Part shown: piece by piece, positions 34,808 through 45,559 of the stretch
Position numbering within the stretch: the first letter of the stretch is position 1
How the letters are laid out: the number at the start of each line of letters is the position of its first letter
DNA from: Plasmopara viticola
Lineage: Eukaryota > Oomycota > Peronosporomycetes > Peronosporales > Peronosporaceae
Length of the DNA stretch: 64,000 nt
Direction: 5' to 3'
Assembly (NCBI GenBank): GCA_001695595.3
Contig: MBPM02000066.1
Span: forward strand, 434,001-498,000
Notes under the pieces: model-generated
The model's database searches: none
Seen by the model: only the letters and a program-made list of their open reading frames with translations
Told to the model about the DNA's origin: nothing
Made by a program: the position numbers and the translations under genes

Positions 34808-36320
34808 GTGGTAAAATTTGTGATGCAATTGATCATAGATTTAAAATTACCCTTAAATGTTATCAAGTTAGCAATATCAGGCGCAAAGGAGGAAAAATTG
34901 GCGTTCGCATTATATCATGTGGTTTTGTTTTGGAACGTCTTTTGCTCTCAGCTCTGCTCAAGAAACTGGTCTCGCCGAAGCAATACGCAACGTTTCAATT
35001 GACAACGTGCATGACTATATGCTTAAAGAACTTATTGCAACTTCATCTTTCCAGACTTTATAGACAATGTAACCGTTCTCGTCTCTGAAGTGTCGGTGGG
35101 ACAGCACCAACAAAAAGTTTTTTGCAGGTTTTCGAAAGCCACAATGTTGTAGACCTTTCATTAGACCTAGGAAGGCGGCAATATTTACAGCTCTCTCTGC
35201 TACCAAGCAGCTCTAGCTCGTCATGTCATTTATTCTTTACGAACAAAGCATATGCTTGAGATTTGGCAGCACAAGCTTAGACTGTTCTGACGGTGCTGGT
35301 AAAACTTAAAGTTTTCGCCGTCGCACGTAATTTTTTTCAGATTTGTACGAAGGAGGTAGGGGTGGCTTTTGAGGCTGTCTTGATTACAAATGATTAGATG
35401 CACGCGGCGTTCACACTCTTAAATCGAAAAGGCTGGGACAAAATTTGGGACTCACCCGTCAAACAGCTTCACCGTGGTAACAAAGGAAGGAACACTGCTC
35501 TTAAGCCCTCCTTCCGGCGAATTTAAGTTCTACTGGCTTTCGCAATTTCATATTTGCAAGCAAGGCTGGCGTGAGCTTTAAGCATATGCTTATGATCTGA
35601 GGGAGCTGACGGCCTGCGCTAGGGATGCTTTTCCTCGAACAAGTCGAGGTGACTGTTATCACGAGCGGCCTAAAGAACTCAAAGCGTCAGAGCTCTTGAC
35701 CAAACTAAGAGCCAAGGATAGTAAGGAATATATATATAACAGTTGGAGCCCTTCAGGTTCATCTGACGATTTGCATAAATACAGCACTGGTTTTAACCAC
35801 AAATCTTGCAAAGCTCTTCCAACACTCTACTGGAGGAGAACAAGGTGTAATTTCGGAGAGATGGCATCAGAATGTGGATGATAGCATCTAGATAAACCTT
35901 TGGCGAGAACCTGTCCTAGAGTCAACAAAATTGATTAGCATCGTTTGTGACGCTTTCGGCAATGATATTGATTGCACGATACAATAGCTGTAGAGGACGG
36001 CGGTACATACACCCCCATTTGTCTCAAAGCGGTAAAAAAATCTTGCAGGATATAAGCACTAAAGACATGCCCGACATACTTGACATGCTCGCCAACGCGT
36101 TTTCGCGCATGCTGAACCATGGTACACGTCACATCTCTATTATATTTCTACTTTTATACTACCACGTCAACAAATTCAAATTTTGGCTTCTACTCCTTTT
36201 GGTCGAAAGCCCATGTTTAACACAATGGCTCTCAAACAAGTTTGTCCCGTACGAGCCCCAAGGCACCTACTTGTTTAAGAAAGATTCTCGACTTGTTTAC
36301 GCCCTGTTGAAGGGCTAGTT
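34808..36320 (+). pseudogene. Plus-strand coding relic, partly deleted in the sister unit
   Basis: Coding-like plus-strand pieces follow each other in changing frames: EVGVAFEAVLITND near 35,360, GWDKIWDSPVKQLHRG-like sequence near 35,430-35,480, ELTACARDAFPRTSRGDCY near 35,600, and the frame at 35,947-36,318 (KKILQDISTKDMPDILDML). The sister unit keeps the first part (48,845-49,054) but lacks the equivalent of 35,641-36,228. Not recognised. A host-interaction or transposon protein are both possible. Confidence 0.4.
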
Positions 36321-38130
36321 CCAGCAAGCCCATCAGCTATTTCTATCCCGTAAAGCCTAATTAATAATGTAGTGACTTTAACGGAACGCGGGAGCGAGGT
36401 TAGCAATTCTGGTAAGACAATGCGTATCGTGTTAAGGCATCAATGACATTTTTCGATGCGAAGTCAGCAAATGAGACCGTGCTTCTTCTTTGCATTTACG
36501 TATACATGCACACGCTGCTAAACAACGCAGTTTGCTCGCTCAGTCGAGAACCAAGACAGCTGAAGACATTTTTAATCTGCTAACGATCACCTTGCTACCA
36601 CTCTTTTGAAAAGAGACCGGAAAGCGGAAGTCTCGGTCCAACATTGTCGACTGTAAACGTCCCAATTGTTTAAGGGCACAATCGTGAAGCAGCGCTGCTG
36701 TTAAAACAACGGACCGTATAATTCTCATCAGGTGAGACACTAAACATGAAGGGTTGGTCACCTCAATCACAACAGCTCGGCTTCTATCGGAAGCCATTGT
36801 AGCCTCGCGCAAAAAGTTACGAATTGATAGCTTTTTGCTAGATCTTTTGGAAGAGCTACTCACGTGTCATTTAGCGCATAGGCATGAAGTTTAGGATTGG
36901 TACAAACGAGGTCACAATTTTGACACGCATTGCTTATCGACTATGTTCCACGAAAATGTAGCGGCTAGAGACATTTCTTTTCTATCTTCAACTCAAAGTT
37001 AAACTCCACAAAATTGAAGCCTCACTTGGTCGTTTTCGGGAGTGGGGAAACTATGTTGTAGCGCGCACCGACGCCTGGTCTTTATACGTCACGAATAATC
37101 TATAGCCCAGCAGGTTATTTCTATATGACGAAAACATACCTCTTAGAAGGCTAGCTTTTTGTCGGGACAAGATCGTTGTCCATCAGCAAACTTCGGACGC
37201 GTTATAGATAGCTTTGAACGATCGCTCGATATCATGGAGGTGCCTGTACCAGGCTTTGTTATATGTAGGATTTCTCAAATCCATCTCCCGGAGTATACCG
37301 CTTGGGATGCACACATTTGTGTCGCTCCCTCCTATGAAAGAATGATAGGATTGCCAATTGAGTCGATGTACTGTACAATAAACATCCCACCATGCTGTTT
37401 TGCGGCCTACCTATTTAATGGTGACCACATTTAGCTTAGTGTAAGCGTGCACGATACGATTGTCGCCATTGATAGATTGGAACGAGGGGGGTACTCTCCA
37501 GTACCATTTTAGCCTGATGCTTTGTGTGTAAAATTGCGTTAATGATGTCACACTGCTTCTTTGGCAAAAGACTGCCGCCGTCTCATGCGGTGTTTAGTCC
37601 CCGAAATCAAATTATGAAGTATACTTCTATCTGATAGTAAGGCCGAAGAAAGGCTTAAAGAAAAAGAACGCTCTAATTACATCAAAAAAGTCACGAGGAG
37701 TGCATTTCCGACTTTTGAAAAATGCACACCAATCCACTAGAGTGCTTGCTTGCATTAAAGTGCTGTCGTGTGCGCATTTTGTTCTACAGCCAGTGAGTTG
37801 CAATTTAGTCACGCTCACGCAAATTCAGCACGAGCATAGAGCTTTGGTCGAAAGCACGGCTTTAAGTTAGCCAAGAGCTTACATTCGTCATCGTTCACTT
37901 AGGGCTGTATAAACGTAGCAGAAGCGCTCTCGTTGGTGCTTACATTTACTCTCACTACACATTACTTGTTTTGCGTTACCAAGCACTCTCTCAAATATTT
38001 GGTAACAACTTTACCATGCCACAATTTTTGACGGAGCATATACGTGACCTAGAATTGTAGGACATAAAATGCAAATTGATTCTCAGCCGAACCAGTGATT
38101 TCGCCTACTTCTACACAGGAACCTTCGATG
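36320..38130. other. Duplicated 3' flank of gene 3
   Basis: Matches 49,250-51,020. It contains a minus-strand 107-residue frame (36,540-36,863) and a plus-strand frame (37,159-37,434, with VPVPGFVICRISQIHL). In the second, most differences from the sister copy change the amino acid, so it is probably not under coding constraint. The dispersed repeat lies inverted at 37,721-37,778. Confidence 0.4.
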
Positions 38131-38149
38131 GTTGTCAGTACTGTGCTCT

Positions 38150-38390
38150 ACTGGCTGCCCGCCACACCTAGATTCGCATGTTTCTGCCTCGCGCTACTTT
38201 GCTTCGCAGCTCTTTGCCTTGCGTCGCACCGCCTAGCTTTGCTTCTTCCGCTTGATGGATTGCTCCCTGGACTGCTTTTAGTTCACTCGCTTAACTAGTC
38301 GCAGGCCGCTCGCTATGCGTGGTACGCCTTGTTGACAACTTGCTGGCTGCTTGTGGACTTACCGCTTGCTTGGGTCGCCGCGCTCAAGAC
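38150..38390. repeat. GC-rich, CT-biased tract at the 3' end of gene 3
   Basis: A tract rich in tgcttcgc, tttgcctt and gcttgctt words, clearly more GC-rich than its surroundings. It lies immediately downstream of gene 3 and runs into its last codons. It is repeated at 51,041-51,280 for gene 4 but absent from genes 1, 2 and 5. The last residues of genes 3 and 4 (RSLERGDPSKR) fall inside it, so an inserted segment seems to have supplied their C-termini and stop codons. Confidence 0.55.
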
Positions 38391-41300
38391 TGCGTTTGTT
38401 CTTTAAATAATCCACGAACGCATCGACAAGCATGTACGTCGAGTCGCCAATCGCTAGATCCGTTAAAAGCGTTTTGACTTCCTTCAAATTCTTATTCTCG
38501 AGCACCCACTCGTCGAATATCTCGTGAAGATACACCATGGCGTCGCTTTTCAATGCTTCGTCCTTCATTGCCAATTTAAGCTTGACAAATACATATGGCG
38601 ATGGAAACGTGCTCGTAATCAAGGTGATCGCATTGCAGCCGCCATAGTCTAAACAACTCGGACTAATGATGAGAGATAGGTACCTTATCCAGGCATCGAT
38701 CAGACCAATGTCTTCTTGGGTCGCGCCAAGCTTTAATATTTTCAGTGGATCAATTTTCGTGCTGGATTTGACCGTCCACATCACCTCCATCTCTCCTTCG
38801 CCCTTTGCCTTGATTATTAAGTTGGTCAGATCTTTGATATTATGATAATACACCAGCTTTAGCATCACAGAATCTCTATAGTTGCGATTGTTGAAATGGC
38901 TAAAGTCAAATGAATACTTGATGTACGCTTTAAATTTCCTGTTTGTCAACACATTTGCGTCTGCGAGACTATCCTCCATCCCATCGAGTATATCGTTTGG
39001 ATTTTTCTTGGTATCTCGCCACCACACTTCCACTTCGTTACGAAGTCGCTCGGCGACTTTCTCCCATTTTTTTGGAACTTTTTTCGCAAATATCGCTTTA
39101 TCCACAAGTTCCTCGCTGAAATGAGCAACTAAGATAGAGTAAAGGGATATTGCCTCATTCGAATTCGCCTTTTCATAATTATTCACGTATTTAAGCCACG
39201 CAAACACTTTGTGCTGAAATACATGCACCTTGTCTTCTGAGACAGTCCACTTCAAGACATCGAGCGGTGCTTTCTTATCACTAAGCCATTGTTTCATCTG
39301 CATGCTTCTCACCTTTTCCGCGAGATCCTTGCTCGTGTGATGAAGCGTAGCCGCTTCAATCACATGTGCTGCCTTCTCATCTCCGAAGCGAGCGGTGAGG
39401 ACGGCAATCATACTCATTTGGTCCATCGGATTCATCTCGTTGTACTTGTTGATGTGAGCTTCAAATGCTCTGAACGCACGGCCACTCGTAATGTCGTTTT
39501 TTGTAAACTCTTTTGTAATCACATCTTGATTTGAAGGTTGACCATGCCAACGCTGATAGTTCTCGTACGTCTTCAAAAGATTCTCAAAATTGGTTGGGTT
39601 ATCCCCGTTTGAATGAAGCAATTTGGCGACTGCCTCAGACGGCATCATGTTATTAAACCAACACCGTAACAGCATAGCTTGCAATCGCTCGGCATCGTCC
39701 GATTTTTTTTCAACTCCCTCAACGGCAAACGTAGCCAGCATGAGGTCCGAGAAATAGGCCCTTAAAGGTCCAACCGGATCGAGCAACGACTCGGATGAAC
39801 GCTTGCTAAATACTTCTAGAAACTTTATGTACCTGTAAATAATAGCCATACCTTGCGACTTGGGATCTAAGAGCTCAATGACTTGATTAGGGGTCATGCC
39901 AGCATCCACCCAAAATTGCATCTGCTCGGTCTCCAATTGTTTGGCGGTCTTCGCAAGATCCGGTTTTGCTTTTGCTGCTTCAATCACTGTCGATGCATCA
40001 CGGTGACCCAACCGAGCAGTAAGTGCTGCAAGCAAACTCAGTGGCTCTCTGGTATTCGCCTTGTTATAGAGACGAATGTAAGCGTCGATGGCAGCAAGCA
40101 CCGAGCCGTCGTTCAGATTCATCTTAACGTCGGTGGAGGTAAGCACATGAAGCATGTCCGGTGTAATGTCTCCGGTAGAATGTCCCAATCGGATGATTTC
40201 TGATTTAGAAAGCGGGCCAAGGTTCTTGTGGAAGTCACTGTACGTCTTTAATAGAGAAACAAACAGGTGCTTCTTCTCGTTTTGATTGAGCTGCGCTTCG
40301 ACCTCCTCGGGAGTTTTCATCTCCTCGAACCAGCGCCAAACCAGCAAACTTTCCAATCGCTTGGCATTGACCAAATCTATTGGGCTTGCCTCCACGACAA
40401 ACAAGGCCAACTCGTCATCACGAAAGTGTTTCCTCAACGGCTTAAATAGGTCAAATGCTAATTTTGGGTCACGTGATATGGATCTGTCATGAAATTCAAC
40501 CCACTTATAGACTGAATCTGGGCTTTTGGAATCAAAGTTCAGCAACTTAAAAACTTGGTCCGGGCTTCTTCCAACGTCCATCCAGAACTGGATCTGCTCC
40601 GTCTCCAATTGCTTGGCGGTTTTCGCAAGATCTGGCAGCGCTTTTGCTGCTCCAATTACTGTCGACGCATCCTTAAAGCCGAGTCGGGCCATGAGTACTG
40701 CAAGCAAGCTCAGTGGCTTGTTAGGGTTTACCTCGTTGTAGACCTCGACATAAGCTTTAATGGCAGCAAGCACACGGCCGTCGTGCAGGTTCATCTTCTT
40801 ATTGGAGGATGTGAGCACATTGACCTTATCACGAGCAGCGATGACCGTCGACGTAGAAGGAAAGCCAAAGTTCGTGTGAAATTCGCTGTACGTCTTCAAT
40901 AGACGTACAAAGAAGCGTTTCTTTTTCTCGTTTTGATTGAGCAGCGTTTCCAGCTCCTCAGGGTTCTTCATCTCTTCAAACCAGCGCCGCATTAGTGTAT
41001 CCTTATAACGTTGAGCATTGTCCAACTTTTCTGATGTTGCCATAACGACAAACATGGCCAGCACGTCGTCAGTGAAGTATTTGCTTAATTGTTTAAATGG
41101 GTCCATTGCTAACTTTGGATGACGCAGACTGAACATGTTGCGAAATTTCACCCACTTGTAACCCAACGTCCGGCTGTTGAAATCCAGCAGCTTGAAAACT
41201 TCGTCCGGAGTCTTTCCAGTGTCGATCCAAAACTGGATTTGCTCGATCTCCAATACTTTGGCAATTTGCATCGTCTCGTCTGTTTTCATCACACTGTCAA

Positions 41301-42777
41301 TGATCGTCGATACTTCGCGATCTCCATACCGAAGAGTAAGTGCCACAAACAAGCTCAGTTTCTCAATAGGCTCATTCTCGTTTTGTTGAGAAATGATAGA
41401 TCTCAGCTCAGCAAATGCTATGCTGTACCACTTTTCGTCCCTAAAACCAGAAGTAGTTTTCAGCCCACTATAAAATGAATTTTGCGATGAAGAAGCAAAT
41501 TTACTGTACAGTTTTTTGTACCGCTTCAGAAAAGAAGCAAAGTTGAGGTCCTTGCCATCGAAGGACTTGAGAGACTCCGACTTGAAAAGCGTCTCAAGTT
41601 GATCCGGGGTCTTCAAGCTGTTAAACCAGTGACGCATCAGACAAGCTCTCAATAGCTCGGCCGGGCCTTTTTCCAAGTCTGATTCGCTTGTGAGAAACTT
41701 TATAATCCTGATGTCAAAGTTTAGGCTGGAGTGAGAGTAAAGCCTTTTTAATGTTTTGATCGGATACAAAGAAGTCTCTTTTTCATGCTTGCTCAGCTCT
41801 TGGATAAACTTTAGCCATTTTCCGATCATCGCTATCTCAGACGATTCTAACAATGGTGACCCAATCCTCAATAGCTGAGCAACCTCGTCTGGTGTTTTAC
41901 GAGCGTCAACCCAGTATCTGATTTGCCTAGTCTCAAGATTTTTTACCGATTTTCCCATTTCTTTGAAAGCCGACATCGACTTGGCTGTATCAATCATCTG
42001 CGCCACGCGGAAATCGCCAAAGCAAACGGTGAGTGTCGCCAGCAAACTCAGTCGCTCTGTCGGGTGCTTCGTATTGTAAATCTCAACATATGTATCGAAA
42101 GCCGCGAGCAACTTGCCGTTGTACAGATCTTCTTCTTTGACGTCTGAAGTAAGCAGTTTATGCATGTCAGCTGTACTCGACTCCTCCCCAAGCCAGTCTC
42201 TAAGTACATTCTTCTGCTTTTTAAAGTTCAAACGATCGAGCAGTTTCTTGTAATTATTCCAATCCGAACGAATGGCTTCCATCGCATCGACAACTGCTGG
42301 CGCCGAGTGGTCGGACTCGGTCTCGAGTAAGTCAAGATACTTCCGCAATGACTGAGCCTGACCGGTGACAGCATCCAGGTAGTTCGAGTTTCCCGAGAGC
42401 AAAAGGAGTGCTTTGTGCACTTTATCTTTGTTGTCTACAAGAAACGGGATCTGACTTGCCTTAGCTTCATTACTCAAGTCAGGGGCGAGGTTCTTCAATA
42501 TATTCACGTTGTTGACGATATCCATAACAGGATCAATGCCACCTATTAGAGCTTCATTCAATTCAGGCGACCGTCTGGCGAGATTAATCGTCCTTACTTC
42601 CTCGTCGACATCCGCACGAGCTCTCAAGAATCGTTTGGCATCATGCCAATTATTCACCGTAAAAGGTGGCAGGTCATAGACATTGGGTGCAGCCTGGTAA
42701 GACCTTGCGGTTGAAACAGCATGGACGTGTTCCATCAATAGAGCGGCATTCAGGATCGTGGCGGGTTGAAGGCGCAT
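38359..42777 (-). CDS. RXLR LWY tandem-repeat effector, gene 3
   Basis: I start translation at the ATG at 42,775-42,777, giving 1,472 residues. The frame extends seven codons further upstream (MAIVKTA), but that ATG falls in the conserved CCAAT box and the paralogs start at MRLQP. Signal-peptide-like N-terminus to about residue 20-24, canonical RFLR at 49-52 and DEEVR at 58-62: a full RXLR-EER-type leader. The rest is (L)WY modules in A/B pairs (QIQFW...LLDF and WFEEM...LLKTY types) with LSLLAALTARLG-like L helices. The segment encoded by 39,060-39,600 is nearly identical to gene 5 and unlike genes 1, 2 and 4. Length is roughly twice that of PSR2 (about 670 residues). With gene 4 it has the most canonical leader in the array, so I would expect it to be a functional effector. 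Confidence 0.88.
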   Translation of the reverse strand: MRLQPATILNAALLMEHVHAVSTARSYQAAPNVYDLPPFTVNNWHDAKRFLRARADVDEEVRTINLARRSPELNEALIGGIDPVMDIVNNVNILKNLAPDLSNEAKASQIPFLVDNKDKVHKALLLLSGNSNYLDAVTGQAQSLRKYLDLLETESDHSAPAVVDAMEAIRSDWNNYKKLLDRLNFKKQKNVLRDWLGEESSTADMHKLLTSDVKEEDLYNGKLLAAFDTYVEIYNTKHPTERLSLLATLTVCFGDFRVAQMIDTAKSMSAFKEMGKSVKNLETRQIRYWVDARKTPDEVAQLLRIGSPLLESSEIAMIGKWLKFIQELSKHEKETSLYPIKTLKRLYSHSSLNFDIRIIKFLTSESDLEKGPAELLRACLMRHWFNSLKTPDQLETLFKSESLKSFDGKDLNFASFLKRYKKLYSKFASSSQNSFYSGLKTTSGFRDEKWYSIAFAELRSIISQQNENEPIEKLSLFVALTLRYGDREVSTIIDSVMKTDETMQIAKVLEIEQIQFWIDTGKTPDEVFKLLDFNSRTLGYKWVKFRNMFSLRHPKLAMDPFKQLSKYFTDDVLAMFVVMATSEKLDNAQRYKDTLMRRWFEEMKNPEELETLLNQNEKKKRFFVRLLKTYSEFHTNFGFPSTSTVIAARDKVNVLTSSNKKMNLHDGRVLAAIKAYVEVYNEVNPNKPLSLLAVLMARLGFKDASTVIGAAKALPDLAKTAKQLETEQIQFWMDVGRSPDQVFKLLNFDSKSPDSVYKWVEFHDRSISRDPKLAFDLFKPLRKHFRDDELALFVVEASPIDLVNAKRLESLLVWRWFEEMKTPEEVEAQLNQNEKKHLFVSLLKTYSDFHKNLGPLSKSEIIRLGHSTGDITPDMLHVLTSTDVKMNLNDGSVLAAIDAYIRLYNKANTREPLSLLAALTARLGHRDASTVIEAAKAKPDLAKTAKQLETEQMQFWVDAGMTPNQVIELLDPKSQGMAIIYRYIKFLEVFSKRSSESLLDPVGPLRAYFSDLMLATFAVEGVEKKSDDAERLQAMLLRCWFNNMMPSEAVAKLLHSNGDNPTNFENLLKTYENYQRWHGQPSNQDVITKEFTKNDITSGRAFRAFEAHINKYNEMNPMDQMSMIAVLTARFGDEKAAHVIEAATLHHTSKDLAEKVRSMQMKQWLSDKKAPLDVLKWTVSEDKVHVFQHKVFAWLKYVNNYEKANSNEAISLYSILVAHFSEELVDKAIFAKKVPKKWEKVAERLRNEVEVWWRDTKKNPNDILDGMEDSLADANVLTNRKFKAYIKYSFDFSHFNNRNYRDSVMLKLVYYHNIKDLTNLIIKAKGEGEMEVMWTVKSSTKIDPLKILKLGATQEDIGLIDAWIRYLSLIISPSCLDYGGCNAITLITSTFPSPYVFVKLKLAMKDEALKSDAMVYLHEIFDEWVLENKNLKEVKTLLTDLAIGDSTYMLVDAFVDYLKNKRSLERGDPSKR

Positions 42778-42794
42778 GGCGGTCTTAACGATTG

Positions 42795-42866
42795 CCAATC
42801 ATCTTTCATCCAAAAAAGCTTTGGAGATATTTGATTGGATTAAATTCTGCGAAAAATCGGTATATA
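42795..42866 (-). promoter_or_regulatory. Gene 3 promoter: CCAAT-type pair and TATA-like element
   Basis: CCAATCA at 42,795-42,801 and TTTGATTGG at 42,830-42,838 form the shared inverted pair. TATATA is at 42,861-42,866. The first box lies only 18 bp from the chosen start codon, closer than in gene 4 because about 20 bp of leader is missing here. Confidence 0.5.
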
Positions 42867-42979
42867 GCATTATCGATACAAATATAAAAAGACGAGAGTA
42901 TCGGTACATTATAGCCAAAATGATGACTATAAAAAGGCAGTTGCGAAGGTCAAGAGATGAGGGTCAGATCATGCATGAT

Positions 42980-43140
42980 ACTAAAAAATTATCTCATGAG
43001 ACCAGGATGGATAGAACAAAGGCAAGATGCGTCTTTGTCTGGCTACCAAAATCATAACAAACAAGTGGCAGTAGTGGTAATGGCAGCACGATGAAGGTGC
43101 TGCTGATAGGAGTTGGCAGCCCAGCTGCTCGTACTTAAGT
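42980..43140 (+). pseudogene. Divergent plus-strand relic upstream of gene 3
   Basis: Plus-strand counterpart of 23,270-23,503: the frame containing KKLSHETRMDRTKARCVFVW stops at 43,055-43,057, and beyond it the ggcagtagtggtaatggcagc block matches the coding-like part upstream of gene 1. It is broken relative to that copy. Confidence 0.35.
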
Positions 43141-43391
43141 CAACACTGAGAATAAAAACAAATACACCGGGCTATCATGTCCTCATTGACTCCGAACTCA
43201 CAAGCAAATCTACTTTTTGCGGCCAGATACACCCTGAGTTGAATGTTAGTTTTGAATCTCGCCTTTCTGATTAGTTCTGATGACATTTACCGCAATCATT
43301 TGATGAGTCTGCTAGAATACCCTGCGGCAATCATTTGATGAGTCTGCTAAAGTACCCGGCGCTAACATTTACAAGAGACTACTAGTTTTTA

Positions 43392-43710
43392 GTGGGGTGA
43401 CGCCCTCCTTCCAAGCGCGGGGGCTAAATGCTCGCGCGCTTCGGGCAGGTTCTCTCGGGGCATCTGCAGGTCTCTAACGAGTCTCACCCTCGACGCGACG
43501 GTCTCCAGCACCAAGGCGCCACCTGGGCTCTTACCAAGTCAGAGCTAAACAAAATAATGGAAGACCCTCACGACCTCGGTGCTGGCTGCACTGCCCGCCG
43601 AACGAGACCCGACGTCTGCGGACACCACTCTATGCCGTGGACTAGCCAGACTGAGCCTAGCACGTGCATAATTTGGCAACGCGATAACGTAATACAATAC
43701 AATACAATAC
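43392..43710 (+). mobile_element. SINE-like retroposon, copy C
   Basis: Plus orientation, with the tail of repeated AATAC units at 43,691-43,710. Flanked by the 11-bp duplication ACTAGTTTTTA at 43,381-43,391 and 43,711-43,721. The uninterrupted sister site is near 30,530-30,545. The 5' end is about 15 bp shorter than copies D and E. Confidence 0.88.
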
Positions 43711-43768
43711 ACTAGTTTTTAACAAAAACAAAAGAACGAACGAGGTAATTAGCATTTCGATCAACAGG

Positions 43769-44120
43769 TTGCTGTTTGCAAACAGAAGGTGGCGAAGGTC
43801 AATGACATGTATTACTTTACGAGAACGAGTGGAAATAGAAGCAGAGAAAGATAACTTTTATCGAGACCGTAAATTGCACAAGCCAGTGCTGTCATTGCAT
43901 CAAAAAAGTACTACTCGTGGTGACACAGCGTACAAACTTACCACAGCTCGTATTGTACCGCTAAAAATAGCTAGGCAATAAAAATTCTGCGTGTTGCCCG
44001 CCTCCTTGGATTTTCGAACAAGGTTTGGCATCGATTTACAGCAAATCGGCGTAAGTTACTTACTCTTGTCAGAGCCAATTGCCTCTAATACTGACGTCTT
44101 TAAAGCGGTCGGTCTTTGAT
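43769..44120 (+). pseudogene. Co-duplicated plus-strand relic, unit 2 copy
   Basis: Open from 43,769 to 43,981 (70 codons, TLRERVEIEAEKDNFYRDR and TAYKLTTARIVPLKIA), then in a new phase IDLQQIGVSYLLLSEPI and SNTDVFKAV to about 44,115. Equivalent to 30,610-30,985 and, more distantly, 23,830-24,300. Not recognised. Confidence 0.45.
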
Positions 44121-44473
44121 TTCATCAGCCTCATGATCAGCCCAGCTATTAGGAAGAGTTAACAAATCACATTGAGCACGATCATGGACGTCCTTATTTT
44201 TTCTGTTTCGTACTTAAGACTACTTTATTTTCATCAGTGAAAATAACTTCTCAAGCGTATCCCATACAGAAATCAATACCTATAAGGCCTGGTACGCAGA
44301 GTTTTCGCACGATTTTCAGGTTTGAATAATAGTTTCACGCTGTAGTATAGCTCACTTTCTCCACAGATATATTTAGATAGTTCTTTTGGCATCTTTTTTG
44401 ATTGTGATGATGAGCTTCTCAAATCAAACGGATCCGCTAATACAGCTTGATTTGTGTGCGATTGGTGGTAGAT

Positions 44474-44801
44474 TCCTCGGAAAAAGTTGGGGTGACGCCC
44501 TCCTTCCAAGCGCGGGGGCTAAATGCTTGCGCGCTTCGGGCGGGTGCTCTCGGGCATCTGCAGGTCTCTAACGAGTCTCACCCTCGACGCGACGGTCTCC
44601 AGCACCAGGGCACCACCTGGGCTCTTATCAAGTCAGAGCTAAACAAAATAATGGAAGACCCTCACGACCTCGGTGCTGGCTGCACTGCCCGCCGAACGAG
44701 ACCCGACGTATACGGACACGACTCTATGCCGTGGACTAGCCAGACTGAGCCTAGCACGTGCATAACTTGGCAACGCGATAACGTTGTACAATACAGTACA
44801 A
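44474..44801 (+). mobile_element. SINE-like retroposon, copy D
   Basis: Plus orientation, about 328 bp, starting near tcctcggaaaaagttgggg. The tail is slightly degraded (acaatacagtacaa). Flanked by the 11-bp duplication TGGTGGTAGAT at 44,463-44,473 and 44,802-44,812. The empty site in the sister unit is near 31,291-31,305. Confidence 0.88.
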
Positions 44802-45559
44802 TGGTGGTAGATGTGACTAATGAGATAGTTGGGTAATTTAAATGTCCAACCTTTCAAAAGAATAAAGCACCAAATGCTAGCCGCGGTTATCGTAATCCAC
44901 ACGACTATGCCGCCGTGTGTTAGCTAATCGCTGCCCAACAATGGAAGCCCAAAGCAAAGTACTTTAATTCTAAATGGCAAAGGGATGAAAGATCTGTACC
45001 AGTGTGCGGTGCAGACAAATTTGACGCGTTCAATGCCCAAATTTTTTTTATGTATAGCCGCACTTGTGTAGCGACAGGTAGCTGGTATTTCGGGTTATTT
45101 TGAGGCTTAAAACCTTAAAGCTTTCGAAACTTTATCAGCGAATGAGCTAGTAACGCATGATTTAAAGCCCGGTTGGGGACTAAATGTACCGTTTCGAGTG
45201 CAAAGTCAGTCGATTTGATCGAAGCTGATGCGCCACAGCTTAACATGCTGGTTTATTTTTTTGTGATTTGCATCTTTGTAGATAGCAAGAGCGTTGTGCT
45301 GAGTCCTTGACCATTAAGGCTGGCATGTCTTAAATGAAATTGGACGATGGTTAGGTTTGCCGAAGAACGAAAATGCAGCAATTGTACTTAAGGTTGAGTA
45401 AGTGATTGCTTAGTTTGCGATCAAGGTGTGGACGTCTTGAAGTTTACGCCGAGAACGCTGAAGAAGTTCTAAAAAGTATTGTTGCGCATTGCGAGGGCAG
45501 TGGTTGTGATGCGTAATTGGTGATCGTAGGAGTTTGATGTGCGTTGACGATTAAAATGT

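Larger units (their letters stand above)
29722..42777. repeat. Segmental duplication, left unit (13 kb, carries gene 3)
   Basis: Collinear with 42,778-55,662 over almost its whole length, with high identity (for example, about 150 bp around 32,400-32,560 is nearly base-for-base the same as 45,900-46,060). The unit runs from the promoter of one effector gene to the start of the next. Differences include SINE copy B here (29,850), SINE copies C and D in the other unit, and 35,641-36,228, which is missing from the other unit. Confidence 0.93.

Noticed and set aside
37159..37434. Plus-strand 91-residue frame shared by both duplicated units
   Set aside because: Between the two copies most base changes I could compare alter the amino acid, and the ends differ, so coding constraint is not supported.
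42778..42798. Upstream ATG giving gene 3 seven extra residues (MAIVKTA)
   Set aside because: The paralogs start at MRLQP or MRPQP. The extra codons fall in the conserved CCAAT box region, and the extension would place residues ahead of the signal peptide.
43392..43500. Pol III promoter boxes in the SINE-like element
   Set aside because: I looked for A-box and B-box consensus in the GC-rich head and found only poor matches, so I did not call a tRNA-derived SINE.
44447..44836. 129-residue plus-strand frame
   Set aside because: Mostly the inside of SINE copy D running into flanking DNA, so not a gene of this locus.
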